This document shows positions 35,553-43,333 of a DNA stretch of 64,000 nt, one piece after another. Origin of the DNA: JAHFUA01 sp963808725. Lineage in GTDB: Bacteria; Acidobacteriota; Terriglobia; Terriglobales; Acidobacteriaceae. The stretch's first letter is position 1. Each line of letters begins with the position of its first letter. Both the position numbers and the translations under genes were made by a program. The stretch spans positions 620,001-684,000 of the forward strand of contig CAWEGO010000003.1 of the NCBI GenBank assembly GCA_963808725.1, read 5' to 3'. The notes beneath the pieces were generated by a model. The model worked only from the letters and a program-made list of their open reading frames with translations. It was not told the DNA's origin and ran no database searches.

Positions 35553-35733
35553 GGCTTAAACATACCATGGGTGGGACGCGGGCTGGCAGTGGGTGGTGAG
35601 TTTCCGCATTGGGTCAGCTTGACTTCCAATGCCGGTCACCGGGCGTGGCGGGAAGTCGTGGGATGTGGCAGGATGGGTCTATGTCCAGACCGAAACGGTT
35701 ACCAGACTCAGTCCGGCTGGAGCGAAAACAGAC

Positions 35734-35904
35734 ATGGGGCGAACCTTTCTCACAGTTCTCGGTTTCGTTTTCTTGGCCATAGCAATCTTGTCTCTGATTG
35801 CGGTGCCTTTTTCACTCCACCTGTTTGGCTGGGTTGCCGCAATCTTTTTCCTGCTCCTGGCCTGGTTTTGCTCTTGGTGTTTCGTTAAGCTTTTCTTCGG
35901 ATAA
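35734..35904 (+). CDS. small two-span membrane protein
   Basis: A 56-residue protein that starts MGRTFLTVLGFVFLAIAILS and consists of two hydrophobic spans separated by a short turn, with a final Phe/Leu-rich segment. No family recognised. The frame is open 35 codons further upstream, but that part is polar and without similarity to a signal, so I prefer the internal ATG. Confidence 0.45.
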   Translation: MGRTFLTVLGFVFLAIAILSLIAVPFSLHLFGWVAAIFFLLLAWFCSWCFVKLFFG

Positions 35905-35927
35905 AGTGATAAAGTCATAATTCCCAA

Positions 35928-36242
35928 ATGGCCCCAAAGACGCCCAAAACGCCAAGCACGGACAGCCTATTTGCGAGATGCTTAGAAAGGTTAGACGGGT
36001 GTCTGCAGGAGGTTCTTCATGCTGGGTCGCTGACGCTCCCGGGAAAGCGTGACCCCGAATTTCAGGATGTCTTCGACAAGGCGTGCGAATACCGAAACGC
36101 GAAACAGACGGCAGACAATCATCGTGAGTTCGATCTGCTCACGGAACAAGAGGCTGTTTGGGAAGCTACAAGTCGTGACGCTTTTTGCAAGGCGTATGCA
36201 GCCTTCTTGGTCAAATACCCAGAGATAGTGGCGCCAAACTGA
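35928..36242 (+). CDS. hypothetical protein
   Basis: A 104-residue soluble protein that starts MAPKTPKTPSTDSLFARCLE. It is largely helical and charged (DKACEYRNAKQTADNHREFDLLTEQEAVWEATS would be helices). GC is lower than in the flanking housekeeping genes. It lies 23 nt after the small membrane gene and next to the repeat-flanked toxin-antitoxin module, so this whole stretch may be accessory DNA. Function unknown. Confidence 0.45.
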   Translation: MAPKTPKTPSTDSLFARCLERLDGCLQEVLHAGSLTLPGKRDPEFQDVFDKACEYRNAKQTADNHREFDLLTEQEAVWEATSRDAFCKAYAAFLVKYPEIVAPN

Positions 36243-36284
36243 CGCCTATTTGAGTCACCGCAAAGGGTCGCGAGAGGTAAGGCC

Positions 36285-36375
36285 GGGTGCCCCACGTTTC
36301 CCCGGTTTTGGGAAACGTGGGTAAGTTATAAAACACCCACATCTGCCAAAACTCGGGCAGGTCCGGGGCGCCGTC
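36285..36375. repeat. palindromic intergenic element, copy A
   Basis: Starts GGGTGCCCCACGTTTC and contains the hairpin CCACGTTTC/GAAACGTGG. It has a second, imperfect hairpin and ends GGGGCGCCGTC. It matches copy B (37106-37194) over about 90 nt in the same orientation. Confidence 0.8.
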
Positions 36376-36384
36376 CGTCCACTA

Positions 36385-36822
36385 CTAGCAGCCTATGACG
36401 GGAAGTCCAGCGGCACGGGCCAGCTTGGCCTGGTCGCGGTCAAATGTGTAGAAGTCTTCCGTCGCAAGCGCCAGGGCTGATGCAACGTGGATGGTATCGA
36501 GGGTGCGGCTGCCCAACTGCGGGGCGTGGCGGCGTGCGAGCTCCCGCGCTCGCGACCACGTTTCGGCGGGGAGATCCTCCCACTGCCAAACGCCAGCTTG
36601 TAAGTCGCTGACGAAATCTTCTTCGATCGCCCGAGCCTCACGGACGGTCCAACTCCCCGGCCGGGCCGTCACCGCAAAAACGATGTTCGTGAATTCTGTC
36701 TCCCCGAAGGGAGTTACCATGAAGACGGGCCGATGCTTTTCGACCAGCGCCAGGGCTGGCCGGGAGTTTACGTCGCGGCCATAGAGCGAGACCAGAAAAC
36801 TGGTGTCCGCATAAGAGCTCAA
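36385..36822 (-). CDS. VapC-type PIN-domain toxin
   Basis: A 145-residue PIN-domain RNase. The acidic active-site residues appear in YADTSFLVSL (Asp6), FGETEFTN (Glu), RTLDTIHVASAL (Asp) and FYTFDRDQAKLA (Asp). Such toxins cleave tRNA or rRNA. Its ATG overlaps the stop of the antitoxin by four bases, the standard arrangement. The module is bounded by two copies of the same palindromic element. All catalytic residues are intact, so it should be active. Confidence 0.88.
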   Translation of the reverse strand: MSSYADTSFLVSLYGRDVNSRPALALVEKHRPVFMVTPFGETEFTNIVFAVTARPGSWTVREARAIEEDFVSDLQAGVWQWEDLPAETWSRARELARRHAPQLGSRTLDTIHVASALALATEDFYTFDRDQAKLARAAGLPVIGC

Positions 36823-37061
36823 GAGCGATTTCGCTCCCGGCGAAGTATTTCGGCGACGTTCAGGCGAATCCGGCGGCTGCCGAAGATTTTCTTCTGGCGG
36901 CCAGCGAAGTCAGGCATGGCCCTCCCGTTCGGCGCTTCAGGAACAATACGCCCCAGGACTTCGTGCCGCTTGCGCAGGACCAGCGTTTCGCCGCGCCGCA
37001 GCGGCGCCTCGACCTTGCGCGAAAATTGCTGGCGAACTTCCCGAACCGTCACGCTCTTCAT
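36819..37061 (-). CDS. Phd/YefM-type antitoxin of the PIN toxin
   Basis: An 80-residue antitoxin starting MKSVTVREVRQQFSRKVEAP, with the Phd/YefM fold followed by a basic toxin-binding tail (LNVAEILRRERNRS). An ATG three codons further upstream lies inside the operator palindrome, so the start at 37061 is preferred. It would neutralise the toxin encoded downstream and repress the operon through the 8-bp inverted repeat that abuts its start. Confidence 0.82.
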   Translation of the reverse strand: MKSVTVREVRQQFSRKVEAPLRRGETLVLRKRHEVLGRIVPEAPNGRAMPDFAGRQKKIFGSRRIRLNVAEILRRERNRS

Positions 37062-37083
37062 GTTACACATTATAGGTGTAACA
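37061..37083. promoter_or_regulatory. toxin-antitoxin operator
   Basis: TGTTACAC, 7-nt spacer, GTGTAACA: a perfect 8-bp inverted repeat at the antitoxin start. Autorepression by the antitoxin or the complex is the expected role. Confidence 0.7.
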
Positions 37084-37105
37084 TTGGCCAGGAGTCAAAA
37101 CATTT

Positions 37106-37194
37106 AGGGTGCCCCACGTTTCTCCGGTTTTGGGAAACGTGGGTGAGTTATAAAGGATCCACATCTGCAAAAGCGGGCAGATGTGGGGCACCGT
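37106..37194. repeat. palindromic intergenic element, copy B
   Basis: Starts AGGGTGCCCCACG and ends GTGGGGCACCGT. It contains two hairpins: CCACGTTTC/GAAACGTGG and CCACATCTGC/GCAGATGTGG. Same orientation as copy A, on the other side of the toxin-antitoxin genes. Confidence 0.82.
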
Positions 37195-37344
37195 CGCAAC
37201 CCAACGGGAAGACGCCTTCACCATCCCCCACGAACAAAGGACCAAGCAGATTACGTTTTCCTTGTCGCGTGGCACTCAGTTCTGAGAGGAATCGCCACCG
37301 CCACGGGTGACCCGCCTCACGGCAAAATCCAGCCTCTCGAAGGG

Positions 37345-37350
37345 TATAAT
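37345..37350 (+). promoter_or_regulatory. -10 box (TATAAT) for the aminotransferase
   Basis: A perfect TATAAT 63 nt before the start at 37414. The -35 region is weak. The transcript leader would contain a GGAGACCGCAAGGTCCC hairpin. Confidence 0.4.
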
Positions 37351-37413
37351 TCGTCGGTTTGCCCGGAGACCGCAAGGTCCCAAGGAGGCCGCCCTTTCGG
37401 GGGCGTGGCAATT

Positions 37414-38613
37414 ATGAGCGGAGCACTCGCAGTGAAACCAGCGGAATTACGCCTGGCCCGGCGCATGGCCCGGCTGGGTACGGAAACTGCCTTCGAGGTC
37501 CTGGTGAAGGCGCGCGCGCTCGAAGCCAAGGGCCGCGACATCGTTCATCTCGAAATCGGCGAGCCCGATTTCGACACTCCCGCCAACATCATCGAAGCCG
37601 GCGTCAACGCCCTGCGCAAGGGATGGACCCATTACGGTCCTTCGGCTGGGCTGCCGGCCTTGCGCGAGGCGATCGCGGAAGAAGTCGGCCGTTCGCGCAA
37701 AGTTCCGGTCAAGGCCGAAGAGGTCGTGGTAGTGCCAGGTGGTAAGCCCATCATTTTTTTTACGATCACAGCATTAGTTGAAGAAGAAGATGAAGTCATC
37801 TATCCCAACCCCGGCTTCCCCATCTACGAGTCCATGATCAACTTCATGGGCGCCAAGGCGGTGCCCATCCGCCTGCGCGAAGAGATGGATTTCCGCGTCG
37901 ACGTGAACGAACTGGCGCACCTGATCAACGACCGCACCAAGCTCATCATCCTGAACTCGCCGCAGAACCCGACCGGCGGCGTGCTCACACGCAAGGACGT
38001 TGAGGCCATTGCCGCCGCCATCGGCGATCGCGACATCATGGTGCTCTCCGACGAGATCTACTGCCGGCTCATCTACGAGGGCGAGCATTTCTCGCTGATG
38101 TCGGTGGATGGCTTCAAGGATCGCACCATCCTGCTCGACGGCTTTTCCAAGACCTATGCCATGACCGGCTGGCGGCTGGGCTACGGCGTTATGCGCGCTG
38201 ACTTGGCGGCCCACATCGCGCGGCTGATGACCAACTCGAATTCCTGCACGGCAAGCTTCACGCAAATGGCGGGCGTCGAGGGCTTGCGCGGCCCACAGGA
38301 TTCAGTGGACGTGATGCGCGAAGAGTTCCGCCGCCGCCGCGACCGCTTCGTCGAGCGCATCAACCAGATCAAGGGATTCTCCTGCCGGCTGCCCAAGGGC
38401 GCGTTCTACACCTTCCCCAACATCACCGGCACGGGATGGCCCTCGAAGAAGCTGGCCGACGCGCTGCTGGAGGACGCTGGCGTGGCCGGCCTTTCCGGCA
38501 CCGCCTTCGGCGCGTTCGGCGAAGGCTATCTGCGGTTCAGCGTGGCCAATTCTATCGCCAACATCGACAAGGCTGTGGACCGCATCGAGCAGTGGGCCAA
38601 GAAGCACTTGTAG
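37414..38613 (+). CDS. class I/II PLP aminotransferase (aspartate aminotransferase type)
   Basis: A 399-residue fold-type I aminotransferase. It has HLEIGEPDFDTPANI, the GKPIIFFTITAL cofactor region, LNSPQNPTGGV, LSDEIYCRLIYEG, and the PLP lysine in LDGFSKTYAMTGWRLGYGV. The final Arg that binds substrate carboxylate is in EGYLRFSVANS. This is the bacterial aspartate/prephenate aminotransferase Igamma-like group; exact amino donor is uncertain. The frame is open upstream but the TATAAT box and family start favour 37414. Confidence 0.9.
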   Translation: MSGALAVKPAELRLARRMARLGTETAFEVLVKARALEAKGRDIVHLEIGEPDFDTPANIIEAGVNALRKGWTHYGPSAGLPALREAIAEEVGRSRKVPVKAEEVVVVPGGKPIIFFTITALVEEEDEVIYPNPGFPIYESMINFMGAKAVPIRLREEMDFRVDVNELAHLINDRTKLIILNSPQNPTGGVLTRKDVEAIAAAIGDRDIMVLSDEIYCRLIYEGEHFSLMSVDGFKDRTILLDGFSKTYAMTGWRLGYGVMRADLAAHIARLMTNSNSCTASFTQMAGVEGLRGPQDSVDVMREEFRRRRDRFVERINQIKGFSCRLPKGAFYTFPNITGTGWPSKKLADALLEDAGVAGLSGTAFGAFGEGYLRFSVANSIANIDKAVDRIEQWAKKHL

Positions 38614-38614
38614 C

Positions 38615-39020
38615 TGTCATCCTGAGCGAAGCGCGAGCCGGAGGCGAGCGCGAGTCGAAGGACCCCTATGCGCTACGAGAAGCACTATCACGTGTACATT
38701 GTCGCCAGCCTCTCCGGCACGTTGTACATCGGGATTACCAACAATCTCGAAAGGCGCATGGTGGAGCATAGGGAAGGACTGGTCGAGGGATTTACCTCAA
38801 AATATGGTCCCCATCGGCTAATCTACTTCGAGACATACAATGACGCGCGGAATGCTATCCGCCGAGAGAAACAATTAAAGGGTTGGCGGCGTGAGAAGAA
38901 GATTGCGTTGATCGAGAAGGTGAACGCGAGCTGGAAGGACTTGGCGAGAGCATGGTACGAGGGCAGGGGTCCTTCGACTCGCGACCGCGATGAGGCTGCG
39001 GTCGCTCGCTCAGGATGACA
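38615..39020. mobile_element. 406-bp inverted-repeat cassette carrying a GIY-YIG gene
   Basis: The outer ends are TGTCATCCTGAGCGA (38615-38629) and its complement ending at 39020. The inner arm ends are GAGTCGAAGGACCCC (38652-38666) and its complement (38966-38980). Between the matched blocks each arm has a variable middle. The coding region fills the space between the arms, with its ATG 2 nt from the left arm. The layout suggests a self-contained mobile unit. Confidence 0.65.
38668..39018 (+). CDS. GIY-YIG endonuclease-domain protein
   Basis: A 116-residue single-domain GIY-YIG protein of the UPF0213 type. The motif pair is YHVYIVASLSGTLYIGITNN (VYI...YIG). Then come the catalytic Arg (NLERRMVEHREG), KYGPHRLIYFETYNDARNAI with the metal-binding Glu, and REKQLKGWRREKKIALIE. 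All key residues are present. The last 20 or so codons run through the right inverted-repeat arm (GPSTRDRDEAAVARSG), so the C-terminus is part of the cassette. It may nick or cut DNA to move the cassette; that is inference. Confidence 0.85.
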   Translation: MRYEKHYHVYIVASLSGTLYIGITNNLERRMVEHREGLVEGFTSKYGPHRLIYFETYNDARNAIRREKQLKGWRREKKIALIEKVNASWKDLARAWYEGRGPSTRDRDEAAVARSG

Positions 39021-39072
39021 AAAGTGAACGGTGTGTGGGGGCAGCCGCCATCCGTGCGGCTGAACAAACAAC

Positions 39073-40191
39073 ATGAGTAAGCCTTTCCGTGTTTTTGCCA
39101 CCTGTGACATCGGCGATGAAGCTTTGAACGTTCTGCGCGACCGCGGCTACCAGCTCGAAGTCTATCCCCAGCCGCAGGCGCCGCCCAAAGCGCTCATTCT
39201 GGAAAAGCTGCGCTCCGGCATTGACGGCCTCATCACTACCATCCGCGACCAGGTCGACGCCGAGCTTTTCGAAGCAGGGAAGGGCACGCTGAAGGTCGTA
39301 TCCCAGTTCGCCGTGGGTTTCGACAACATCAACCGCGCCGACGCCAACCGCTACAAGGTCCCCTTCACCAACACCCCGGACGTACTCACCGAGGCCACCT
39401 CCGAGTTCGCCTTCTTCATCCTGGCCGCGCTCGCCCGCAAGCTGTGGGACGGAGAAAAGCTGGTGCGCGAGAATCGTTGGGACTACTGGCATCCCTATCT
39501 GCCGTTTCTGGGCGATGAGGTGACGGGCAAGACCATGGCCGTCATCGGCACCGGCCGCATCGGCCAGGCCATCATCAAGAAGTGCACCGGCTTCGATATG
39601 CACATCCTGTGCTACGACCCGGCGTTCCAGAACACGAAGTTCATCCAAGCCATCCAGGAGGTTAAAGACGTGCGTTACAAGCACGGCCTCTATCACGAGC
39701 GGATGACCATCAAGTACGTGACCCTGGAGGAGGCGCTGCACCAGGCGGATTTTGTCACCATCCACGTGCCGCTCATCCGCCCGGGCGAGAGCGACGCTCC
39801 CACCTACCATCTCTTCAACGAACGCCTGCTGCGCATGATGAAGCCCACCGCCTACCTGGTGAACACCTCGCGCGGGCCGGTGGTGGACGAAGCTGCCTTG
39901 GCCAAGGCCCTGCGCGAGCGCTGGATCGCCGGGGCCGCCCTCGACGTCTTCGAGAAGGAGCCCCTTCCCGCAGATTCGCCGCTCCGCGACCCTGCCATCG
40001 CCGACCGCTGCCGCCTTTTTCCTCACTTGGCCAGTGGGGGCAGGATCACCCGCCTCTCAGCCGATCCCAACAAAGGCATGGCCGGCCGCTGCGTGCAAGG
40101 CCTGATCGACGTGCTGGAGAAGAACTACGGCGGCGACTACACCAAAATGCCCTGGGTGGTGAACAAGGAAGCCTTCAGCCGGGCAGCGTGA
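39073..40191 (+). CDS. D-isomer-specific 2-hydroxyacid dehydrogenase
   Basis: A 372-residue NAD(P)-dependent dehydrogenase. It contains VVSQFAVGFDNINRADANRY, the cofactor-binding GKTMAVIGTGRIGQAI, the catalytic Arg in LVNTSRGPVVDEAAL, Glu in LDVFEKEPLP and His in LFPHLASGG. It fits glyoxylate/hydroxypyruvate reductases, but an insertion around residues 190-215 (FIQAIQEVKDVRYKHGLYHE) makes it longer than most. Starts directly after the GIY-YIG cassette. Confidence 0.9.
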   Translation: MSKPFRVFATCDIGDEALNVLRDRGYQLEVYPQPQAPPKALILEKLRSGIDGLITTIRDQVDAELFEAGKGTLKVVSQFAVGFDNINRADANRYKVPFTNTPDVLTEATSEFAFFILAALARKLWDGEKLVRENRWDYWHPYLPFLGDEVTGKTMAVIGTGRIGQAIIKKCTGFDMHILCYDPAFQNTKFIQAIQEVKDVRYKHGLYHERMTIKYVTLEEALHQADFVTIHVPLIRPGESDAPTYHLFNERLLRMMKPTAYLVNTSRGPVVDEAALAKALRERWIAGAALDVFEKEPLPADSPLRDPAIADRCRLFPHLASGGRITRLSADPNKGMAGRCVQGLIDVLEKNYGGDYTKMPWVVNKEAFSRAA

Positions 40192-40336
40192 TCCCCAACG
40201 CAATCACGCCCTGACGTGAGCCGGGTCACCGACTCCGGTTGCTTTCTGGATTAATGTTTCGCGCGAGCAGCGTGCTTCGCGATCCACCGGGCGAGTAACT
40301 GCAGGCTGTCTCCCACTTTCATTCGAAAGGATTCAT

Positions 40337-41791
40337 ATGAGTGCCACTCTTACGCCGGAGGTGGTTCAGCCCCCGGTTACATCGCGAAAGCCTGTCCCGC
40401 TCCCGGCGCGGGAAAGCGGCTTGGTTCGTTTTGGTCTGGCGCTGGCGAACTGGAGCGAGCGCTGGTTTCCCGACCCGCTGGTTTTTGCCCTGGCCGGCAT
40501 TGTGATCGTCTTTGTTATTGGGCTTTTCCTGCATCAGAGTCCGGCCAAGATGGCGGTTCAAGGGGGAAAGAGCTTCTGGGCACTGGTGCCCTTCACCATG
40601 CAGATGGTGATGATCATCATTGGCGGCTACGTGGTGGCTTCCACTCCGCTGGTACAGCGGTTGATTAAGCGCCTGGCGGAAGTTCCTAAAACGCCTCGGG
40701 GCGCGATCGCCATGGTGGCGCTGTTCTCCACCCTGACTTCGCTGATCTCCTGGGGCCTAAGCCTGATCTTCAGTGGCTTGCTCGTGCGGGAATTGTCGCG
40801 GCGGGTCAAGGGCATGGACTACCGCGCGGCGGGAGCAGCGGGGTATCTGGGCCTCGGCGCAGTGTGGGCCATGGGGCTCTCCTCCTCGGCGGCGATGTTG
40901 ATGGCGACCAAAGGAGCGATTCCCCCGTCGCTGTTTAACATTAGCGGGTTGATTCCGCTGACCCAGACACTTTTCCTGTGGCAGAGCATCGTCACGGCGG
41001 CGGTGCTGATTGTTGTCTCGGTGCTGATTGCGTATTTGTCGGCGCCCTCGGCCGAGCATGCGCGGACGGCCGAGTCCTATGGCATCAAGCACGAAGCGGC
41101 CACCGAGAAGCTGGAAGCCAAAACCAAGCCTGGCGAATGGCTGGAATACAGTCCCTTGCTGACCATCCTGGTGGTGTTGCTGCTGGGCTGGTACCTGGTG
41201 AGCGTATTCCGCACTTCGCCGCAGGGCGCGCTGGCTGCGCTCGATCTCAATACCTACAACCTGATGTTCATCACGGTTGGGCTGCTCTTACACTGGCGTC
41301 CCAAGCGGTTTATCCGCGCGGTGGCGGATTGCATCCCGGCCACCGGCGGAGTCCTGATCCAGTTTCCGTTCTACGCGGTCATCTTCGGCATCATCGTCGG
41401 CACCGGCATCTCCGACTGGCTGGCGAAGTTGTTCGTCTCCGTCAGCACGCACGGCACGTATCCCTTGCTGGTGGCTGTCTATTCCGCGGTGTTGGGAGTG
41501 TTTGTCCCATCGGGCGGCAGCAAGTGGGTGATCGAGGCGCCCTATGTGCTGCAAGCGGCGAATCTCCATCATGTGCATCTGGGATGGGTGGTGCAGATCT
41601 ACAACGCGGCGGAAGCTCTGCCCAACCTGATTAACCCATTCTGGATGCTTCCTCTGCTGGGCATTCTCAAGCTGAAGGCCAGGGACCTGGTCGGGTATGC
41701 GGTGCTGCAATTGATCATTCACGTCCCGATCGTGTTTTTCCTGTGCTGGCTGTTCGCACGCTACATGGTGTATCTGCCGCCGGTAAGGTGA
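40337..41791 (+). CDS. atoE: short-chain fatty acid transporter AtoE
   Basis: A 484-residue transporter with about twelve membrane helices, of the AtoE/YfcC-related group. It has LANWSERWFPDPLVFAL at the N-terminus, SWGLSLIFSGLLVRELSRR, and FVPSGGSKWVIEAPYV, which is characteristic of AtoE. It should import acetoacetate or butyrate. It is the first gene of an operon with both subunits of a 3-oxoacid CoA-transferase and a thiolase, which together turn imported acids into acetyl-CoA. Confidence 0.92.
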   Translation: MSATLTPEVVQPPVTSRKPVPLPARESGLVRFGLALANWSERWFPDPLVFALAGIVIVFVIGLFLHQSPAKMAVQGGKSFWALVPFTMQMVMIIIGGYVVASTPLVQRLIKRLAEVPKTPRGAIAMVALFSTLTSLISWGLSLIFSGLLVRELSRRVKGMDYRAAGAAGYLGLGAVWAMGLSSSAAMLMATKGAIPPSLFNISGLIPLTQTLFLWQSIVTAAVLIVVSVLIAYLSAPSAEHARTAESYGIKHEAATEKLEAKTKPGEWLEYSPLLTILVVLLLGWYLVSVFRTSPQGALAALDLNTYNLMFITVGLLLHWRPKRFIRAVADCIPATGGVLIQFPFYAVIFGIIVGTGISDWLAKLFVSVSTHGTYPLLVAVYSAVLGVFVPSGGSKWVIEAPYVLQAANLHHVHLGWVVQIYNAAEALPNLINPFWMLPLLGILKLKARDLVGYAVLQLIIHVPIVFFLCWLFARYMVYLPPVR

Positions 41792-41841
41792 GCGGCGGCC
41801 TAGGCCATAAGAATCGTTACTGAGATCATCGGAGCAATCAT

Positions 41842-42540
41842 ATGAATAAAGTCGTAGCAAATGCAGATGAGGCAATCCGCGACATTCAGGACGGAGCCCG
41901 CATCATGGTTGGTGGCTTCGGACTGTGCGGCATTCCCGAAAACCTGATCAAGGCGCTGGCGCGCAAGGGCGTCAAGAACCTGACCGTGATCAGCAACAAC
42001 GCCGGCGTTGACGATTTTGGCCTGGGAGTTCTGTTGCAGAACCGCCAGGTCAAGAAAGTGATCGGCACCTACGTCGGCGAAAACAAGCTGTTCGAACAAC
42101 TCGTGCTCAGCGGAGAACTGGAGCTGGAGCTATCGCCTCAGGGAACCTTTGCGGAGCGCGTTCGGGCAGGCGGAGCCGGCATCCCGGCGTTCTTCACACC
42201 CACCGGATACGGCACCATCATCGCCGATGGCAAGGAAACCCGCGAGTTCAATGGCAAGCCTTATGTGATGGAGCAGGCCCTGCGAGCGCAGTTCGCCCTA
42301 ATCAAAGCCTGGAAAGGCGACAAGTGGGGCAACCTGGTGTTCCGCAAGACCGGACGCAACTTCAGCCCCATGATGGCGACGGCCGGGGATGTCACCATCT
42401 GCGAAGTCGAGCATCTGGTCGAAGTGGGCGCGATCGATCCGGACCAGGTACATCTGCCCAGCATCTACGTGAAGCGTATTTTCCAGGGCGTCGAGTACGA
42501 GAAGCGCATTGAGCGGCGCACGGTGCGCGCAGCCGCCTAG
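41842..42540 (+). CDS. scoA: 3-oxoacid CoA-transferase subunit A
   Basis: A 232-residue alpha subunit. The CoA-binding GGFGLCGIPENLIKAL is near the N-terminus and NNAGVDDFGLGVLL follows; PTGYGTIIADGKETREFNGK is typical of succinyl-CoA:3-ketoacid (SCOT) A subunits rather than of AtoD. It moves CoA from succinyl-CoA to acetoacetate. It sits 50 nt after atoE and 40 nt before the B subunit. Confidence 0.92.
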   Translation: MNKVVANADEAIRDIQDGARIMVGGFGLCGIPENLIKALARKGVKNLTVISNNAGVDDFGLGVLLQNRQVKKVIGTYVGENKLFEQLVLSGELELELSPQGTFAERVRAGGAGIPAFFTPTGYGTIIADGKETREFNGKPYVMEQALRAQFALIKAWKGDKWGNLVFRKTGRNFSPMMATAGDVTICEVEHLVEVGAIDPDQVHLPSIYVKRIFQGVEYEKRIERRTVRAAA

Positions 42541-42580
42541 CCGCCCTTTGCGGGCGCGAGACAGAATGGGAGGTTTTGGC

Positions 42581-43273
42581 ATGGCAACAGCAACTTTAGT
42601 GAAACCAGCGAAAGACACCAGCAAACGTGATCGCATTGTGAAGCGCATCGCGCAGGAGTTGCGTGACGGCTTCTATGTGAACCTTGGGATCGGGATGCCG
42701 ACGCTGGTCGCGAACTTCGTTCCCAAAGGCATGGACGTGGTGCTGCAGAGCGAAAACGGCATGCTGGGCATTGGTCCCTATCCGATCGCAGGGCAGGAAG
42801 ATCCGGACCTGATCAACGCGGGCAAGGAGACCGTCACGGAAATTCCCGGGACAGCCTATTTCTCCAGCGCCGATTCGTTTGCCATGATCCGCGGCGGACA
42901 CGTCGATCTGAGCGTGCTCGGCGCCATGGAAGTGGATGAAGAAGGCAACCTGGCCAACTGGATGATTCCGGGCAAAATGGTCAAGGGCATGGGCGGAGCC
43001 ATGGACCTGGTCGCGGGCGCCCGGCGGGTGATCATCGCCATGGAGCACACCACCAAGGAAGGCGAGCCCAAGATCCTCAAGAAATGCACTCTGCCATTGA
43101 CCGGCGTCAAGGTGGTCGACACCATCGTGACCGAGATGGCATACATCAAGGTGGTGCCGGGCAAGGGATTGGTCCTGGAGGAAGCTGCGCCGGGTCTCAC
43201 GGCTGAGGACGTGCAGAAAGCGACCCAGGCTCGACTGACCATCAGTCCTAACCTAAAGACAATGGAGTTCTAA
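42581..43273 (+). CDS. scoB: 3-oxoacid CoA-transferase subunit B
   Basis: A 230-residue beta subunit. The catalytic Glu is in VVLQSENGMLGIGP. The conserved NLGIGMPTLVANF, IRGGHVDLSVLGAMEVDEEGN and KMVKGMGGAMDLV are all present. It forms the active enzyme with the A subunit directly upstream. Start at the ATG at 42581; GGGAGG lies 10 nt ahead. Confidence 0.93.
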   Translation: MATATLVKPAKDTSKRDRIVKRIAQELRDGFYVNLGIGMPTLVANFVPKGMDVVLQSENGMLGIGPYPIAGQEDPDLINAGKETVTEIPGTAYFSSADSFAMIRGGHVDLSVLGAMEVDEEGNLANWMIPGKMVKGMGGAMDLVAGARRVIIAMEHTTKEGEPKILKKCTLPLTGVKVVDTIVTEMAYIKVVPGKGLVLEEAAPGLTAEDVQKATQARLTISPNLKTMEF

Positions 43274-43333
43274 CCCGAGGGGTAAAGCATCTAATGCTAA
43301 TAAGGCCGGAAGATGCACTACAGGAGAGAGAGC

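Noticed and set aside
36285..37194. CRISPR-like array from the repeated palindromes
   Set aside because: There are only two copies about 820 bp apart with genes between; no short regular spacers and no cas genes.
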